DNA from: Pteria penguin
Taxonomy: Eukaryota; Mollusca; Bivalvia; Pterioida; Pteriidae
DNA: 64,000 nt
Assembly: GCA_035048485.1 (NCBI GenBank)
Contig: CM068587.1
Location: 55,966,288 to 56,030,287 of the forward strand
Reading direction: 5' to 3'
Shown here: one piece after another, positions 49,101 to 59,230 of the stretch
Position numbering within the stretch: the stretch's first letter is position 1
How the letters are laid out: every line of letters begins with the position of its first letter
Made by a program: the position numbers and the translations under genes
The notes under the pieces: model-generated
Databases searched by the model: none
Told to the model about the DNA's origin: nothing
The model's input: only the letters and a program-made list of their open reading frames with translations

Positions 49101-52100
49101 CCACGTTTCAGCTCCATATCTGTAAGCATGAGCAAGAAAAGTGCGGAAAACTTATTCTTAACAAAGGGCAATAACTCTGGGAAAAGTTAGACAAGCATGA
49201 CAAAAGTCGAACTTGATTTGTAACTCCTGATTGAGAAGTATGCTATCAAGTTTTTAGCTTGATATCTGTAAGCACGGCCTAGAAAAATCTGGAAAACCAG
49301 CGTAACAGACAGACAGACGGACAGACGGAAGGACAGACTGACGGACTGAGTGGAAATCTATAGTCACCTTCAGTTTTACCAATGAGGGATTAATAAAAAG
49401 TCCAAATGCTCGTATCGAGCATACATGAAGAAATAACATTGATCTGTATTATCTCATAAGTTATCGTACTGCGTGAAGGGGCTGAATGATTAGATCCGAG
49501 TTCTGGAGGCATCCGGAAAGTTACGGGTTTATGGGTGTCGGGACCAATCCAGATTCTCGATATCGAAGCAGATTTCGGGGCTATAAACTGAGAAAATACT
49601 CGAGTGAATTATTTCTTTTCTTGATTTATTCCATTATCAAACACCCAAACAGGTCGTTATGTGCGAGGGCATAATTTCATCTATGAGTAGCATGAAATTC
49701 AATAATATCCAGATCCTAGTTATATGTTCATCGTTTAATCAAAGGATGTGAAAACATGACTTAAGTATATTCCCATTTGATGACCCCGAACCCACCACAG
49801 CGAGCCAGAGTCCGTCTTAAGGATTTAAGTTAATGTCCGATTCATTTACAAATTTTTAGTGGGAGTGTTCAGCCGTCAGTGAAATTAGTCAAATCTACTG
49901 TGATATAAGTGGAATTTTCGCATGAAAAAACCAAAGTCATTTAAGTGTCCTACGGTGGAATGAAAGAACTGGGATACAAACAAAACTCAGCGCGAAACGA
50001 CCCTGATTGTTCGCTATCACTTCATTATTAAGTTTCGGTCTACGACTACGTGTAGATCGTTACGCTATACATGTAATATGAAAGTTTTTCCTGCAAACTA
50101 TTAACATGGCTTACAAGTTAATTTCCTGATTTTCATAATGGCTTCACATCCAGATCTATTCCAGTCAGGAGTTCGTATTCTGTCAATTACTTGTCTGCTG
50201 TCCGGAAATAAGTACCCCATTCTTCAAAATCCAATAGTTGTACCTGATATGCAAAAACGCTCATCAAAGTTTTAATTGTAAACATATATCGATGGGATTT
50301 TTTTGGACGGATTAAAAGTTTTTGTCCCGATATAAAATAGTACAGTGATTTCCGAGATAATTAATGTCTTGTTACTGACTTCGTTATATATATTTCAAAC
50401 AGCAGTTAGAATTATCGTTGTGCACAGAGCTGTATACAGCTTTCACATTTTGCTGTTGTTTTTATTGGGAGTTTAGGGGTCAGTTATATTTCCCTAGATT
50501 GCAGGTAATAGAATTTGCTTTGTTCCTGTTAATGGCTGTGTTTCTCTGGTCACTGGACCGTTGTCCGAATATTGAAAATCAGGAAATTACGGAAGTAAAA
50601 TCGGGAATATCTGGAAATAGTATTAAATTGTTCATTTCTGTTGTATACATATTTTTTGCAATCTTTGACCGATTTGTCTCAGTTTCCCCTAGACCCTCCC
50701 ATGTCGTGTGCACATTGATTGCAACGTAATCGAATATTTTTACGACGCTGTGCTTTTGTATTTAATTTGTTTTCCTGTATTATTTTCCTGGGATGGATTT
50801 TGTCATCTGATGGAGCTAGGTATCACTTTCCCTGTAAACTACATGAATGGTTAGTTTGAGCAATATAAGGTTGAAGTGCTTGGCGTCCATACCAACTTTG
50901 TTTACTATTATATTTTGTATTCAAACTATCACATTTTTATATTCAACCTTACAGTTTGTGGTACGTCGTTTGCTTCCAAACTCTTAAAAGTCACAAGATT
51001 GTATGATTATGACTCTATGACATTACCGAAACAATGGAAAGGAAAAAGAAAGACATCTGGTCAATTGTGTTTGAGAATGACACTCAATTGATGTGTTTAA
51101 CTGGATTACGGGCCCACCTTCCCACTCACCACAAAAGCATTACAATCAAAATGCATGCACTAATTAACCGTTTTTATGTTTGCATATAAGGGGCATCTTC
51201 TGAAAATACAACAATGTAACCAATAAGCTATTTACGTCACACACTAATTCTGGAGTTCTTTGATTACAGCAGAAAAGCATATTAAAGGCATGGAAAATTC
51301 ATAACAATAATAAAAGATTGAGAAATATCTTAATAGGTCGATTCTTTATTCGATTCAAAGGATTAATTTCAAATGAAAATTACGAAATTTAATTACCGTT
51401 TTCAATACATTATAAAGCAATGATTGAAGTGCACGAAATGTGATCATAGAATTGTGCCTTAGATTATTGATTGAACAAGATGGTAACAGTGTCCCTGATA
51501 CAGTGGTGCAGTATGAGATGAAGTCGTGCGTTATACTGTAGTGTTGTTTGATCTTAACGTAACGTATCATGCGCGCCGAAGGAGAAATGTTGAGGTCTTT
51601 TGCCGACTTCTCTTTTCTGTTTCAGAAAGTATTTGAATCTTTAAAAAATTATAACTTTTAAAGGTATTTGAGTTATGTCACACACCGGATAAGTAGTACG
51701 TCACTTCGATACCTTTTAGGCAGAGCAGTACTAAGCTTAAATTCACTGTCGTTTCGGTTGATTGATTGATTGATTACTGTTTTAAGTCACTGCACGATTA
51801 TTTCACGTATATGGTGACGGTATCTGCTTGTTGCGTTCGCAGAGAAATTTATACCTTTGTAAGAGACCCTCCCGAAGCAGTGAGGGATCTTTTACGTGCC
51901 ACGCCTAAGGTACAGCGATAGGGGACCTCAGTTTTTATACGCCCGTCGTTAGATGGGACGTATTATGTTATGGCGTTGTCCGTCCGTCCGTCGGCGCATC
52001 CGTCCGAGGTCATGTTTTCCGGACTTTTTCCTGCAGTCTTTCAAGGTATTAGATTAAAATTTGGTATATAACTTTATATCAACAAGAATCAGTATCAGAT

Positions 52101-55100
52101 TGCATTGGGCATGATTGCTTCGGTTCTGCCAGAGTTACGGTCCTTGAACTTAGAAATTTTTAAGGATTTTGCAGTTTTCCGGACTTTTTTCGGCAGTCTT
52201 TTAAAGGTATTGGATTAAAATTTGGTATATATTTTTATATCAATGAGGGTCAGTGCCGGTTCGCATTTGGGCATGATTGCTTTAGTTTTCCAGAGTTACG
52301 GTCCTTGAACTTAGAAATTTTTAGAGGATTTTACAGTTTCCGGACTTTTTCCTGCAGTCTTTATAGGTATTGGATTAAAACTTGGTATGTACCTTTATAT
52401 CAACATGGATCAGTACCAAGATTGCATTGGGCATGATTGCTTTGGTTCTGCCAGAGTTACGGCCCTTGAACTTAGAAATTTTTAAGGATTTTGCAGTTTT
52501 ACGGACTTATTTTCAGCAGTCTTTAGAGGTATTGGATTAAAACCTGGTATATTAGTTCATATAAATAAGGGTCAGGACCAATTCGCAATTGGGTATGACT
52601 GCTTTTATTTGCCAGAGGTATGGCCGTCAACTTTCAAGGATTTTACAGTTTTTAGATTTCTTATGCAGATTGATTGGATTGAAACTTGGCATATATTTAT
52701 ATCAATGAGGACAAGTGCCAGTTTGCATTTAATTATAATTGCTTCGGATTTGCCAGAGTTATGTCCCTTGTTATATGAGTTGTCTTCCTTTGTTTCGATG
52801 TAATTTAAATATCCATGCGACACCATATTTTGTGGACTTTTTTCAGCAGTTTTTCTCAATATATTGGATTTAAAACTTAATATTCATTCAAACTGAACCC
52901 CTTCAAGCTAAGCGACGGGTGTATTATGCCACGCCAGACGTTGCTCTTGTTACTGTCACATCCGCAAGACAGGACATCGGTGTACCCATGGCGGGAGTCG
53001 AACCCGGACTTCCCGTTCACAAGCCGAGCACCTCACCCAATGGTCTACACGGGCTTCACTGCCATTTCGGACCTGAGTTCTGAAGCTACGGTGGATCCCT
53101 TAACGGGGCAAGATGTAATGTGATAGTAAATGTGCCAAAGTTTTGGTGGCTTCCTTTAGATTCTCTAGAGCCAGGCTTGGTGTAGTGGTTAAGCGCTTGG
53201 TTTAAGGCACTGACGATCCGGGTTCGATTCCTGGGTTGCGCCACTATGTTTTAGAGGTTGGTAACCTCCTGCTTCCATGTCGCGATATAACTTAAATATT
53301 GTTGAAAGCGACGTAAAACACCTATCAACCAACCACCCTTTAGGTTCTCTGGTTTCCATCATCACAAAGCACTGGTCACACCAGTAAATGAAATATTCCT
53401 AGTATATATATGCTACATACAATGGAAAAATATGACATGCATGCATCTCTACATGGTTCTTATAATTGCCGTTAAACGGCGTTGACTTCTCTTTTTCAAA
53501 ACGTTTTGCTGAAGTGCATTTACCAAAAATCTTAATAGAAAAAGGGAATGATTTGCTGAAATAACTTTCTTTAATTTTTAGAAGATGCCAGTAAAACTGA
53601 AGTTATGTTTTTCTTTAACACAAATAAAACAACACGCTACTTATTTTGGTATTTACTGGGGTTTTCTTTCTTTTCTTTTCTTTCTTTTTTTTCTTTTTGT
53701 TTTCTTATTTATTTATTTTATTTTTTTTTTTTGTTTTTGTTTTTGGGTTTTCTTTATTTTAGATTCATGCAAGTCTGAAGGTCTATTTGAAAATACATGT
53801 ATCATTGTTTGCATAAACGCCGATATTTAAAGTTTTCTTTTGTATATTACAATGAAAATAAAAACCAGATATACATCGCATTCTGTGTAGATGCAATCCC
53901 TTTCATATTGTTTGTTAAGGTATTTCCAGGCTTTCTTAACATCTTAATGGCATACTTATATGTCGTTATGTAAGCATCGTCATATGCAGCAATTCACGTA
54001 GAAATCGTATAATGCTGTAAGACCGACATTTTTCTGCGTACACGTTTAAAATACCACAACCTTTTACAATTTTTCAATAGATTTCTCCATATTTCTACCT
54101 TATGTGGCAAATACGGTCAAGCTGCTTTAAGCGACTGCCAAAAGGAAAGTGGAGAAGTGGTCGCTTAAGACAGGTAGTCGCTTAATACAGGTTTATTTTG
54201 TATAGATAGTTAGTAGTAAGGATTAGAGATAGATTATTGTTGACGACTTGATAGCTCAATACATGTTAGACTCTTTTAGTAAGAAGCAGTTAAAGGTGGT
54301 CATTAAAGACAGGTGGCTGCTTAATGCAGAAGACCCTTGAAGCAAGTTTGGCTTTAGTAGCAAAGAACAGAGGACAGTGGTTTTTGTTGAAATACAGACA
54401 ATTGCTTGATTGCTTAATAGTGTATGTAATTAAATACAAATGTTGGAATCATTAGTATATATCATTTTCATATTGTCGCAATATATCTAATGCAGTTTTT
54501 AAGAATAGGACCTCAAAAGGCAAGACCCATTCGACGCAGAGAAGTGCAGGTAGTGAACACATGATCTGAATTAATTAAAGAACTAGTGTTATTTGACTTC
54601 AATGTACCAGTGTTATCTGACTACAATGTATCAATGTATTATGGTGGGCACTTTAGGAAATTCGAAAATCAGAGTTTACTGTAGTCCAGGAGATAGACAC
54701 TTTTCCTCTTTGACTATCCGAATGAAGGAGTGCTCAAGGAATGCAGACAACCACTTTGAAGCAATATAGGTATTTCTTTTCGAAATATCGATGCTAGGAC
54801 AAAACATTTATTTGTGAAACCTCTGGTTCTGTTGTGAAACGTCGTACCAGTGTGATTTCACATATATTTTTGGAGACCAATGTCTGAACTGGAGCAGAAG
54901 AAAGTTGGGGAGGGGGATAAAACCACAAACCTTCGTCAGGTGCGCCGATAGACCTTCCTGCTTGCCTCTTATAGGATTCTAACCCAGATGGTTAATAGAG
55001 GTGAAAGACACGGCGCTTTATTGCACTCGACAAATAAAGATCTCTCGATACAGAACTGTCCCTTAATGATTCATTTAACAGATCATTAAGTTTTTAGGCG

Positions 55101-58100
55101 AAAATGAAAATCATAGAAGCAATTAAAGAGCCAATCATCCCCCTGATGCGATTTTAAAACAGATTAAATCCTATCCAATCAAACCCAAACAGTAATCAAC
55201 AACCGATATGCCTGGAACATTTACGGGGAACAATTAGTGACATTGTAAACGATGTTAAGATACCCACAGTAAACTCCAACTCATCAGGGTATATCAACGA
55301 CGTTTTAAACAGATTGGTGCTGTAACATTACACCGTTTATGTTCCCGATGAACTTTGTTATGGACAGAATTGCAGTCTGCTTTCGTCACCATGCGACACA
55401 AGGGTGTGGTAATAATAGCCTGCAACAAGTCAACTCTGATAAGTATCTTGTTTTCCAAACTTGAAATGATTAGAAAAAAGGGTATTTCGCAAGAAGTAGA
55501 ATTAGTCATAAATCGGTGAACAAATCAGATGGACAAAGTGATCATGTGCCCTAAGTGTAATTATATACGCTTGTCGTAGACCGCCGACATATTATGATAT
55601 GACGCGGTACGTCTGTCTGTCTGTCTGTCTGTGCTTCTGCGAGTCTGTCCTTTCTGTGCGACTGTATTCCGCTGAACTTGTACACAAAATAGATTTTGAT
55701 AAAGCTTTTAAACGTGATGCAGACGAAACTGTTAGGGCCACTAACCTCAAGCAAAAGTATTCATATTACTGATGCAGGGAGGAAAATCGGGGATCAAAGG
55801 TCAAGGTCGCGTGCTAAATATTGTTGGTTTTCTTAGAAATGATACAGGCCGAACAATTTGGGCCAGGGTCGAATAGTAGAACTTGGTACTTGTACTCTTT
55901 ATGAAAAAAGGACAATGCTTGTTTTTCCAGTGTTGAGGGTCAAGGTCACTAAAGACTGTTGATAAAAGTGGCAAGAATGATGCAGACGAAGTCATTAGTG
56001 ATAGGACCGTCAAACTTGGTGCACATACTATTACTGTCAATGTCAGGGGTCAAAGACTATCGTTACATGCTAAATATTGATGATAAACCTTTTAAACAAG
56101 GAAATATCGAACCGCTTGGCCTGGGACCGTAAAACTTCGAAATCAAATGTCAATGTCTCACGCCAAACATTGTTGCTAAACAGCACACTAAAACAAGATA
56201 CGGACAAAACCACTCGGACTAAATCACTCAAACTTAGTGTACATACTACTCCTCAATTCCAAAGAACGACCTTAATTATTTTTCGAAAGTCTGGACCAAA
56301 GGTCAAAATCACATGCTAAATTGCAGATTGTAAACAATTGCCACGTGGTGCACATATTCCTTGTGAAAAGAGAATGAAATCTATTCTATTTCTTTATATT
56401 TGTGTTACTGCATTTTAGTTCGTAATTTTTGCCCTTTGTAGATCCTTGCTCTCCTAGAATTATGCCGCAGGTGTCTATTACAGTGTAGAATGATGAAATT
56501 CGATCACATTAAATTTCTTATAAACATGTTGTAATACGGAAATAAAACAGAGAATACTGATATATTGAGGTAATTGTTCCCTGGGGACCGAACAATTCAC
56601 TAACAGTATCATCGATCGATTGATAGTAAAATTTTACGTCAACAATTTCCCATGAATAATACCTAACCTCATCAAGTGTTTTGTATATATAATGGAGTCA
56701 AGTGAATTCAGAAGGTATTACAGGAACTGCCATCAAGAAACTTTGTAAATTTGGCGTGTCATTACACGAAAATGCATTGTCGAATTTCGTATTACTGAAT
56801 CTAGATAATATTTTATTTGATAGTAAATAAGTAAGTTTGAGAAAATATTTTGATCCCACAAATTTCAAAATGAACATTTCGTTTTGTGGTCGCTGTTTTG
56901 CTTTTGGTGTCTTTTTGTCTGTTTACTTGTATTTGTTTGTTTGTTTTTTTCGGGGGGGGGGGGTTGTTTTGTTTTGGTTTTCTTTGTTTGGGGGATGCGG
57001 AGGGTTGGGGTGTTTATGGTTTGTTTTGGGCGTTTTTTGTTGGGGTTTTTCCTTTTTGGGGGTGTTTTTGTCTGATTTGTTTTGTTTTTAAGAGTTTACA
57101 TATTTACAGGGAATAGATACTTGATTTATAGAAATGTTACATATATATGACTACTTAGGTACCATTGTGATTTTTGCTATTGTTTCATTATTTCTTACGG
57201 TTTGCATTTTGTTCCTTTAATCCGTACTTTGTTTGTTTTCTGTTGCATGTCTTATGTTATATCTCTTGTGTTTTGGACGTTCATGGCGGTTGTGCCTAGT
57301 AGACATAAGACACATCTATCCTAGCGCCTGGTCATCTATCCGGGCACCTGGTCTACCTAGGGTGGTATTTATCAATCCTAGCACCTGGTCATATATCCGG
57401 GCACCTGGTCTGCCTAGGGTGACACATCTATCCGGGCACCTGGTCATCTATCCGGGCACTTGGTCTAACTAGGATGACATTTATCTATCCGAGCACCTGG
57501 TCATCTATCCGGTCACCTGTTCTTCATAGAGTGACATTTATCTATCAGGGCACCTGGTTTACTTTGGTTGACACTGAATTATCCAGGCACCTAGCCTACC
57601 TAGGGTGACACTTATCTATCAGGGCACCTGGTTTATTTTGGTCGACAGTGAACTATCCGGGCACTTGGTATTCTCTCCGGGTACCTAGTCTATCTAGGGT
57701 GTTCAAGATTTCATGAATATTCACTGTGATATGTTCCTATGAGTGACACAGTCACTTTCGAATTTCAATTCAGTGTTACTCTCTCATAATTAGTATTACG
57801 TTTTCAGTATTTCGTGAATATTTACTTGATGTATATACTTAAGTATTTTCGGACTTATGGTTTGGATTTATCCATCATCTTTGCATACATACTGTTACTA
57901 AATTTTGAAAATTATTTTAATATTAAGTAGTATTTCCTTCACATATAGTACTGTCCCTTTGAGGCCAATTGCCATGTTGATTTGAGTTTGCTCTAGACTA
58001 CAAATATTTTAACTTTCACAGTTCCACCAACCTGATGCTATATGTTGAATCATCCCATTCTTACTCTCCTAGGCGTTCTATCTTACTCACTATTAATGTA

Positions 58101-58654
58101 CACACATGCCCTCCAAGTAGATGTTCATTCTGGTTTGTTTTATTTTTTTTCGCTGATTTTGTTAGTCTTTTTGATGATTTTGTATGTTTTGGGTTTTGTT
58201 TTGTTTTGTTTTTTTTTTTTGGAGGGGGGGGGGTGTTGCTGATTTCGTATGGGGTTTTTTCTTTAATGCTGATTTTGTATGTCTTTTTGCTGATTTTGTA
58301 TGCCATTTTACTGATTTTGTGTGTGTTTCCCTGATTTTGTATGTTTTGTGCTGATTTTGTATGTCTATTTGTTAATTTTGTATGTCCTTTGGTTTCACAA
58401 GTCTTTGACTCCTTTGTTGATTTTTCATATTATCATGCATAGTTGGTATATATGTGTTATATCTCAATAATGGTTTTATTACAGCTATCAATGATGCATG
58501 TTTGGTTTATGACGGCAAGTTGGTCATTGATGCCTCCTTCCACACAAATGATGTGTCCATCAGAGGGTCCGGAACATTGACCAAGTATCAGAGGAAATAT
58601 CACGCTGACCAATGGACACATGCCAACTTCAATTCAAAAGAAGTGGGAATACAT
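31168..58654 (+). CDS. CFAP61: Cilia- and flagella-associated protein 61 (21 coding exons, 3' end not found)
   Basis: Coding exons: 31168-31313, 31584-31882, 32294-32417, 33005-33137, 33402-33564, 34082-34240, 34617-34786, 35146-35282, 36228-36336, 36826-36896, 37379-37505, 39138-39215, 39575-39712, 40094-40162, 40364-40543, 40831-40907, 41665-42107, 42948-43063, 46157-46333, 46902-46950, 58485-58654. All are GT-AG with matching phases and give 1045 residues. Residues 1 to about 290 are the CFAP61 N-terminal domain ([16 protein letters not shown] start). Residues about 289-398 form a Ser/Glu-rich linker (exons at 34082 and 34617). A Rossmann-like motif VVVGASDVG lies near residues 708-716, and the start of the C-terminal dimerisation region is at 58485. 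The protein belongs to the calmodulin- and radial-spoke-associated complex of motile cilia and sperm tails. Human CFAP61 has about 1237 residues, so roughly 190 C-terminal residues are missing after 58654. The final exons may lie beyond the window. Confidence 0.93.
32474..32493. repeat. (AT)n microsatellite
   Basis: A short TA dinucleotide run in a CFAP61 intron; a similar one lies at 40945-40967. Confidence 0.9.
34919..35075 (+). repeat. SINE family A copy, diverged
   Basis: The head GATTGGCTTGTAGTGCAGAT, B box GGTTTGATTCC, then ATGCCACTATGTTTGGTGGT and ATCTCCAGCTTCAGTGTTAT follow the order of the copies at 28817 and 53169. The tail is AACACCAGTCAGCCAG. An AACTATTG 8-mer flanks it at 34911-34918 and 35076-35083, a probable target duplication. 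It lies in a CFAP61 intron. Confidence 0.75.
35329..35977. mobile_element. Non-autonomous hAT-like DNA transposon in a CFAP61 intron
   Basis: The left end CAGGGCTGCCAAACCTTAC and the reverse complement of the right end, CAGAGCTGCCAACCTTATG, form inverted ends. The interior includes a short palindrome, GGGGGCCTAGACGGCCCCC, at about 35916-35934. CAG-initiated ends are typical of hAT elements. The flanks share only a partial 8-mer (TCATCACG against TCATGTAA), so the target duplication is decayed or the ends are slightly misplaced. No transposase frame is present. Confidence 0.65.
37506..39137. other. CFAP61 intron with a poly-T/poly-G junction
   Basis: The largest intron in the middle of CFAP61. 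It holds AT-rich sequence and, at about 38668-38693, a T-run followed directly by about 18 G. No extra coding exon is needed, because the flanking exon phases join in frame. Confidence 0.6.
41325..41463 (-). mobile_element. Foldback MITE with CCATTTGGG ends, copy C (partial)
   Basis: On the minus strand, CCATTTGGGTAGGCACATAA then CATCATAACCATTGTGATGTC and TTCCTATGGAA run parallel to the copy at 29928-30162. The far end is diverged. It lies in a CFAP61 intron. Confidence 0.5.
43247..43780 (+). mobile_element. Hairpin-headed repeat element with AAGGTCA-rich body
   Basis: TATGCCCCTTTAAAAATTCC then TGGGGAGC forms the foldback head. It is followed by GTGTCTGTCAGTCTGTGTGT, and then diverged internal units each with AGGTCACTCA or AAAGGTCAAGGTCA at about 43395, 43425, 43568, 43690 and 43735. 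It shares the layout of the elements at 22190, 46547, 51938, 55555 and 61846. It lies in the CFAP61 intron 43064-46156. Confidence 0.65.
45174..45925. repeat. 34-bp minisatellite of TCTGTC units, about 20 copies
   Basis: The unit CATCTGTCTCTGTCTGTCTG plus TCTGTGTGTCTGCC has 34 bases, with shortened 26-bp variants (for example near 45310 and 45580) that lack two TCTG quartets. Since 34 is not divisible by 3 and the unit holds no stop in any frame, all three frames stay open on both strands for about 700 bases. A foldback, GTCGCCTGTCAAGTAAAGCG then ACATG, at 45181-45205 precedes it, as in the hairpin-headed family. The long open frames across it are artefacts. It sits in the CFAP61 intron 43064-46156. 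Confidence 0.95.
46547..46845 (+). mobile_element. Hairpin-headed repeat element
   Basis: The head TATGCCCCAGGGTGGATAGT then ATGGGGGCATATTG is a foldback, followed by (TCTG)n and (TTTG)n, then a body with ACCAAGGTCAATGACCTTCT and GACCTTGACAGTGACCTTC. The right end, TTGCCCCTGGGGCAAGTGTT, is itself palindromic. It fills most of the CFAP61 intron 46334-46901. Confidence 0.7.
48267..48458 (-). pseudogene. LINE reverse-transcriptase fragment
   Basis: The minus-strand frame contains [10 protein letters not shown] followed by [20 protein letters not shown], the palm-domain motif (R-G-x-RQGCP-x-S-x-x-x-F-x-x-x-x-E-x-L) of LINE reverse transcriptases of the L1-like type. Only about 60 residues remain, and the frame drifts away after the motif (a shifted frame reads NGFTNEN). 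The catalytic FADD-type motif is absent. It is a dead remnant in the CFAP61 intron. Confidence 0.8.
49030..49345 (-). mobile_element. Hairpin-family element fragment with CCGTCTGTC run
   Basis: On the minus strand, GTCAGTCTGTCCTTCCGTCT and GTCCGTCTGTCTGTCTGTTA are followed by internal units with GCTTACAGATATCAAGCT at about 49260 and GCTTACAGATATGGAGCT at about 49117. The layout (a CCGTC/TCTGTC run, then internal tandem units) is that of the family, but no clear hairpin head is seen. Confidence 0.5.
51755..53066 (-). repeat. SINE family B copy split by a hairpin-family insertion
   Basis: The SINE tail and body (TTGATTGATTGATTGATTAC to GACCTCAGTTTTT) lie at 51756-51940. The tRNA-like head, in reverse complement (GGCGGGAGTCGAACCCGGAC, AAGCCGAGCACCTCACCCAA), lies at 52990-53060. 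On the minus strand this head has an A-box-like TAGACCATTGGGTGAGG and a B box GGTTCGACTCC. The intervening element at 51938-52924 inserted into it. Confidence 0.78.
51938..52924 (+). mobile_element. TIR element with hairpin head and six internal units of about 160 bp
   Basis: The left end ATACGCCCGTCGTTAG and the reverse complement of the right end, ATACACCCGTCGCTTAG, form inverted ends. The head foldback is followed by GTCCGTCCGTCCGTCGG. Internal units each begin near CCGGACTTTTTCCTGCAGTC at about 52018, 52178, 52339, 52498, 52650 and 52830, with CAGAGTTACGGTCCTTGAAC inside. No transposase frame is present. It inserted into a SINE family B copy, so it is the younger element. Confidence 0.75.
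53169..53336 (+). repeat. SINE family A copy with 16-bp target duplication
   Basis: The head AGGCTTGGTGTAGTGGTTAA, B box GGTTCGATTCC, body GAGGTTGGTAACCTCCTGCT and GTTGAAAGCGACGTAAAACA and tail CCTATCAACCAACCA are nearly identical to the copy at 28817. The flanks CCTTTAGATTCTCTAG (53153-53168) and CCTTTAGGTTCTCTGG (53337-53352) differ at two of 16 positions. Confidence 0.9.
55555..56330 (+). mobile_element. Hairpin-headed repeat element with GGTCAAGGTCA units
   Basis: A foldback-like head (ATACGCTTGTCGTAGACCGC then CGACATATTATG) is followed by (GTCT)n at 55612-55635. The internal units carry AAAGGTCAAGGTCGC at about 55796, GAGGGTCAAGGTCAC at about 55927 and CAGGGGTCAAAGAC at about 56043, each followed by a TGCTAAATATTGTTG-like or ACTGTTGATAAA-like block. 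It lies in the long CFAP61 intron. Confidence 0.6.
56946..57090 (+). repeat. T/G homopolymer-rich tract
   Basis: A T-run joins a run of about 12 G at 56953-56965, followed by many GGG and TTTTG blocks. The plus strand has several G-triplets, which could fold as a G-quadruplex. The three overlapping open frames here are low-complexity artefacts. Confidence 0.85.
57310..57710. repeat. GGGCACCTGGTC minisatellite
   Basis: Units such as CATCTATCCGGGCACCTGGT, with or without CTACCTAGGGTGACA, recur more than ten times with variable spacing of about 20 to 55 bases. Each unit has a CACCTG E-box core. It lies in the long CFAP61 intron. Confidence 0.88.
58150..58395 (+). repeat. GCTGATTTTGTATG minisatellite and T/G junction
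   Basis: The block CTGATTTTGTATGT repeats roughly every 20 to 28 bases between about 58234 and 58395. Just before it, a run of about 13 T joins GGAGGGGGGGGG at 58208-58231. It ends about 90 bases before the CFAP61 exon at 58485. Confidence 0.85.
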
Positions 58655-59125
58655 GTAAGTAACCATAGTACAGATAAATCTGAAATGAAATGATTGATAC
58701 TGTGGAGGTTTTAACTATCACATTTATATTTTCTCTGCAGCCCACATTACCTATTTGGTATTTAAGGTGGTAAGAATCCATGTGATTTTCCACATTTACA
58801 GTTTGAAAAAATCATCGACATATTCATGAAATTGGGAAAACTCAATAAAATCGTTTTAAAACCTTATTGAGTATAATATACAATAGAGTGTATATACAAG
58901 AAATTTTACCACCATTTATTGAATGATTTTTTGTAAAAATAACGAATTATCGTTACAAAATGACACAGTTTTTCTTTGTAATTTTCTTTTCCTTTTTTTT
59001 CAATCCTTTAAAGTTGTCAGCAAGTTTCTTTAAAATTTTATCTGACAAGCTTACTCTACGGGATTTTTTCCTAAACCATGTGTTAGCCTAGGACTTGTAG
59101 ACGCAATACACTGCATCTGTTTTTT

Positions 59126-59230
59126 ATCCCCTCGCGCAACTTGTTGCGGAGGGGGTATAGTGACGCCAATGTCCGTATGTATATATGTATGTGTGTGTGT
59201 GTGTGTGTTCGCTTGTCAGTATTGATTTAA
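59126..59230 (+). mobile_element. Hairpin-family fragment with GTGTGT run
   Basis: The palindrome CCCCTCGCGCAACTTGTTGC then GGAGGGGGTATAG is followed by CCAATGTCCGTATGTATATA and a GT run. This is the head layout of the family. The body is not clear. Confidence 0.55.

Larger units (their letters stand above)
46951..58484. other. 11.5-kb CFAP61 intron, a repeat collection
   Basis: The exons on either side join in phase (FK then G/A, then [10 protein letters not shown]), so no missing coding exon is implied. Contents recognised are a LINE fragment at 48267, hairpin-family elements at 49030, 51938 and 55555, SINEs at 51755 and 53169, a GTCGCTTAA-type repeat at about 54115-54330, a GGGCACCTGGTC minisatellite at 57300, and T/G-rich tracts at 53680, 56940 and 58140. 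Stretches such as 47000-48250, 49700-51700 and 53830-54090 show nothing recognisable. None of the short open frames in it is supported. Confidence 0.7.

Noticed and set aside
50418..50729. Open frame of 103 codons with hydrophobic stretches
   Set aside because: Inside the long CFAP61 intron with no family resemblance; hydrophobicity follows from T-rich codons.
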